19,776 bases of DNA from a bacterium Ga0077546 (lineage in GTDB: Bacteria > Cyanobacteriota > Vampirovibrionia > Obscuribacterales > Obscuribacteraceae). This document shows positions 17,268-19,776 of this stretch, piece after piece. The stretch spans positions 1 through 19,776 of the forward strand of contig LNEX01000554.1 in the NCBI GenBank assembly GCA_001464165.1, in the 5' to 3' direction. Made by a program: the position numbers and the translations under genes. The notes beneath the pieces were generated by a model. That model made no database searches, was not told the DNA's origin, and saw nothing but the letters and a program-made list of their open reading frames with translations. Every line of letters begins with the position of its first letter. The stretch's first letter is position 1.

Positions 17268-17311
17268 TATAAGTAGGGCATTAGCTTGAAGAAACAAGGC
17301 ACTAACTTTGT

Positions 17312-18415
17312 ATGATGAAGCTATTTAAATTTCTCTCAATGGCTTCTTTATTGCTTGGTGTCTGTTTGTTTGCAATGCAAAGTTCTGTGGCCCAGGGCGA
17401 TTGGCGGGCTGAGCGTGAACTTGGTATTCGCGAAGAGTTTGCTAAAAAATTTCCTGCTGCATTAGGGCATTACAAAAAGGCCTTAGAGGCTGCACCAGTA
17501 GATACAAAAAATGAATCAAGAAATTTGCGGGTTCAGCTTCAGTGTCAAATAGCCACTTGCTATCTGCGTCAAGAGCAACGCCTTAAGGCCTTGCCATATA
17601 TCAACAGTCTGTTAGCTGCTGCTGAGTTATTGCGTGCTAAAAATGCAATAAAGGCTGATACAGAGATGTATCTAGTGGCACTTGTGGAAGAGTGTGAGTC
17701 GAATCACCTCAGTTTGGCCAAAACTTCATTGAAGGAATGGCAAGAGTACAACATGCTTGGCCAGCGCATTTGTGAGGTGGCTCTACCCTCGCTGCTAACG
17801 CCAGATCGCTATTCTAAACGCGCTCGTTGCTACCTGGCTGCAAGCGACCGGCCTGGTGCTTTGAAGTATTTGAATGAGTATATGAAAACGCTGTCGCCAT
17901 CTGATTCTCATTATCTAGAAATGCAACTTCAGCAAGCCGCATTGAAGAACTTTGTCGGTCAACCAGAGATGTTGCGCGATCTCACCGTTCGTCTTGCTAA
18001 AAGTAGGTCAGCAGCTGAGGTTGCCTGTTTAGTGGGTGCGGCTCAGAAATGGGCTACTGACTATGTTGCTGCCGATAAGACCTTGAGCAGTGCCTACGAT
18101 AAACTAGAAAAGCAAAATAAGCTATCTAAAGGTGATCGTGTCAATTTACTGAGTACGCGCACCGATAACTATCTTGATTGCGGTCGTTGGGCCGAAGCCG
18201 AAGCCTTATCTAGGCGCTGTCTGGCTCTTAACCCCCCAGAACGTATACGCAATCTTTGCCTCACTGCCCTTTCCGTCAGCTTAGCTCGGCAAGGCAAAGC
18301 TAAAGAGGCGACACGGATCAATGATCAAAAACGCAGCAGCACCTTCAGCTTTATAGAAGACGAGGAGCGCGATGCCTCAGCTGAAACCCTTAAGCGGCGT
18401 GCGCAAATGAAATGA
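17312..18415 (+). CDS. secreted TPR-like protein
   Basis: A 367-residue protein with a clear signal peptide (M-M-K-L-F-K-F, hydrophobic 9-22, likely cleavage after S-V-A-Q near residue 28). The mature part is helical with TPR-like repeats: F-P-A-A-L-G-H-Y-K-K-A-L-E-A-A near 50-65, A-T-C-Y-L-R-Q-E-Q-R-L-K-A-L-P-Y near 87-102, A-R-C-Y-L-A-A-S-D-R-P-G-A-L-K-Y near 170-185, and N-Y-L-D-C-G-R-W-A-E-A-E-A-L near 288-302. It ends with a charged tail. Such proteins bind other proteins in the periplasm or at the surface; no specific family is recognised. It is transcribed away from the polysaccharide operon and shares its intergenic region, so a link to glycan export is possible but not shown. The ATG has no strong ribosome binding site. 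Confidence 0.75.
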   Translation: MMKLFKFLSMASLLLGVCLFAMQSSVAQGDWRAERELGIREEFAKKFPAALGHYKKALEAAPVDTKNESRNLRVQLQCQIATCYLRQEQRLKALPYINSLLAAAELLRAKNAIKADTEMYLVALVEECESNHLSLAKTSLKEWQEYNMLGQRICEVALPSLLTPDRYSKRARCYLAASDRPGALKYLNEYMKTLSPSDSHYLEMQLQQAALKNFVGQPEMLRDLTVRLAKSRSAAEVACLVGAAQKWATDYVAADKTLSSAYDKLEKQNKLSKGDRVNLLSTRTDNYLDCGRWAEAEALSRRCLALNPPERIRNLCLTALSVSLARQGKAKEATRINDQKRSSTFSFIEDEERDASAETLKRRAQMK

Positions 18416-18480
18416 TGCTTGCCCCACGCGTGTGCCCAATGAGGCTTGCTCTTCAGTTACCAGACAATGAGTAGATATCA

Positions 18481-18898
18481 ATGCCCAACAAATTAAGTAA
18501 TGCCAAACTTTCACTAAAGCTCTTTACTGTTCTGCATCGGTCTACTGTGGCCGTTCAGAGACCAGCTTGGCAGCAGATTCAGCAGGCTGGCCTTTGGCCT
18601 AGTGATTTCGCTGTTTTAGAAGTGCTGCTTCATAAAGGTAGTTTTCCTATTAGCACCATTGGTAGCAAAATTCTTCTCACCAAGAGGGCTAGTAGAGCGT
18701 GTTGAGCACGAGAGTGATAGACGTACAAAACTTGTGTCGCTAACGGGCAAGGGCCGGGCGCTAATTGAACCGATTTTTGCTGAGCATGCTGCCGTGATAG
18801 AAGCCGCCACTGCTGGTTTAACCTACGAAGAGAAGCTGCAGTTCGTAGAATTGGCAAAGAAACTGGGTAAGTATGCAGCAGGCTGCTGCACAAATTGA
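18481..18898 (+). pseudogene. MarR-family transcriptional regulator, DNA-binding domain disrupted
   Basis: Two frames together make a MarR-type winged-helix repressor. The first, from ATG 18481, gives the dimerisation and first helices (L-F-T-V-L-H-R-S-T, W-P-S-D-F-A-V-L-E-V-L-L-H-K-G) up to I-G-S-K-I-L-L-T at 18681, then ends at a stop at 18703. The next frame begins sensibly at R-G-L-V-E-R-V-E-H-E-S-D-R-R-T-K (18683), the MarR wing, and runs to 18898. Relatives have about 12-13 residues between these points (the S-G-S-x-T-x-x-x-D-R-L-E recognition-helix segment), so about 35-41 bases are missing and the frame is lost. The product as read cannot bind DNA. It lies 65 bp after the TPR-like gene and 65 bp before a glycosyltransferase gene. 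Confidence 0.82.
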
Positions 18899-18963
18899 CC
18901 GGAGCCTTGAATTGTGAACAGATGCTAGTGCAGCATACAGGCACAATGACCTAAAATTGGCAG

Positions 18964-19776
18964 ATGCTTCTATCTGTCATTGTCGTTAGTTGGAATACAA
19001 GAGAGCTTTTGCGGGCCTGTTTGGCTTCGCTCAGACAAGAGCTTATAGCCCTGACCGGCTCAGATGAACTGAAAGACGTCGAGGTGTTTGTTGTTGACAA
19101 CGCCTCTGCCGACCAGTCTGCTGAAATGGTCGCAGATGCTCATCCTTGGGTTAAGCTCACAGCCAACGCTGACAACCGGGGCTTTGCTGCTGGTAACAAT
19201 CAAGCTCTAGCTCATGCCACAGGTCAGTTTGTTCTGTTGCTCAATCCTGATACTGAAATCGTTCCTGGTGCCCTCAAGACTTTGCTGAATTTCTTTGATA
19301 GCCATCCAAAAGCCGGTGTAGTAGCGCCGCAGCTATTAAATACTGATGGCTCAATTCAAAGATCGTGTCGCGCTTTCCCTACTTTTCTAGGCATGGTTTT
19401 TGAACTAATTGGACTCAGTCGCATGTTTCCAGCCGGTTCTAGCTATGGCCAGAGATTCCGCGAATACAAAATGCTTGACTGGAATCATGATGACGAGCGC
19501 CAAGTAGACCAGCCAGAAGGCGCGTGCTTAATGATTAAGCGTCAATTGCTTGATGAGATAGGCACCCTTGATGAAGGTTTCTTCATGCTGTTTGAAGAAG
19601 TAGATTGGTGTTTTCGCGCCAAGAAAGCGGGCTGGGAGATTTGGTTTACCCCGACCGCCCAAGTGCTGCACCACTATGGTCAGTCTATTAAGCAAGTCAA
19701 AGTGCGCATGATTCTCTCGTCGCACAAGGGTCTCTATCGCTTTTGGCATAAACACTATCGTGGTAATCGATGGTGG
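18964..19776 (+). CDS. GT2-family glycosyltransferase, rhamnosyltransferase-like, 3' end outside window
   Basis: The ATG at 18964 opens a frame of 271 codons that runs off the window edge without a stop. It is a GT-A fold inverting glycosyltransferase: L-S-V-I-V-V-S-W-N-T at the start, F-V-V-D-N-A-S-A-D at about 48-56, N-R-G-F-A-A-G-N-N-Q-A-L, the metal-binding region L-N-P-D-T-E, and the acceptor-side E-E-V-D-W-C-F-R-A-K-K-A-G-W. This set is typical of WbbL/RfbF-like rhamnosyltransferases, which would use the dTDP-L-rhamnose made by the operon on the other strand; that substrate is inferred from family and context. No clear ribosome binding site is visible upstream. Confidence 0.9.
   Translation, partial: MLLSVIVVSWNTRELLRACLASLRQELIALTGSDELKDVEVFVVDNASADQSAEMVADAHPWVKLTANADNRGFAAGNNQALAHATGQFVLLLNPDTEIVPGALKTLLNFFDSHPKAGVVAPQLLNTDGSIQRSCRAFPTFLGMVFELIGLSRMFPAGSSYGQRFREYKMLDWNHDDERQVDQPEGACLMIKRQLLDEIGTLDEGFFMLFEEVDWCFRAKKAGWEIWFTPTAQVLHHYGQSIKQVKVRMILSSHKGLYRFWHKHYRGNRWW

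Noticed and set aside
18659..18898. Stand-alone 79-residue protein starting at 18659
   Set aside because: It is the wing and C-terminal half of the MarR gene; its first eight residues come from the wrong frame of the N-terminal half.

Overview
The window (about 49% GC by eye) looks like a chromosomal segment of a diderm-type or cyanobacteria-allied environmental bacterium. PknB-type Ser/Thr kinases fused to leucine-rich repeats (LRRs) of the 'T-D-x-G-L' type, Tad pilus minor subunits and poly-Ser tracts together resemble the non-photosynthetic Vampirovibrionia/Melainabacteria (Obscuribacterales), with Planctomycetes as an alternative. That placement is inference from protein style only; there is no rRNA or marker gene here.

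Region 1 (1-2105, + strand): the 3' end of a tandem-PAS sensor protein, then an intact ACT-domain NAD(P)-dependent malic enzyme.

Region 2 (2168-11326, + strand) is the distinctive part. Two paralogous membrane Ser/Thr kinases, each built as cytoplasmic kinase, one transmembrane helix and an exported module plus LRRs, bracket a secreted TPR protein, two TadE-like pseudopilins, a TadG-like subunit and a secreted LRR protein. All three LRR proteins carry the same roughly 70-residue module just before the LRRs. The second kinase also has two copies of a small cysteine motif (putative zinc ribbon) at its N-terminus. Both TadE1 and TadG are broken by a frameshift.

Region 3 (11389-17217, - strand) is a polysaccharide operon read in the order phosphoglycosyl transferase, rmlA, rmlB, rmlD, rmlC, GT4 glycosyltransferase. 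It would make dTDP-L-rhamnose and start and extend a surface glycan on a polyprenyl carrier. rmlB has lost an internal block of about 43 residues including the catalytic Lys, and rmlD has lost part of its nucleotide-binding loop.

Region 4 (17312-19776, + strand): a secreted TPR-like protein, a MarR-family regulator broken in its DNA-binding domain, and the start of a GT2 (rhamnosyltransferase-like) gene that runs off the end.

Five genes carry small frame-breaking lesions while the long genes around them are intact. This is either real decay or an assembly problem, and it is the main caution for using this annotation. No tRNA, rRNA, CRISPR array or insertion sequence was recognised, and no stretch over 300 bases lacks a gene.
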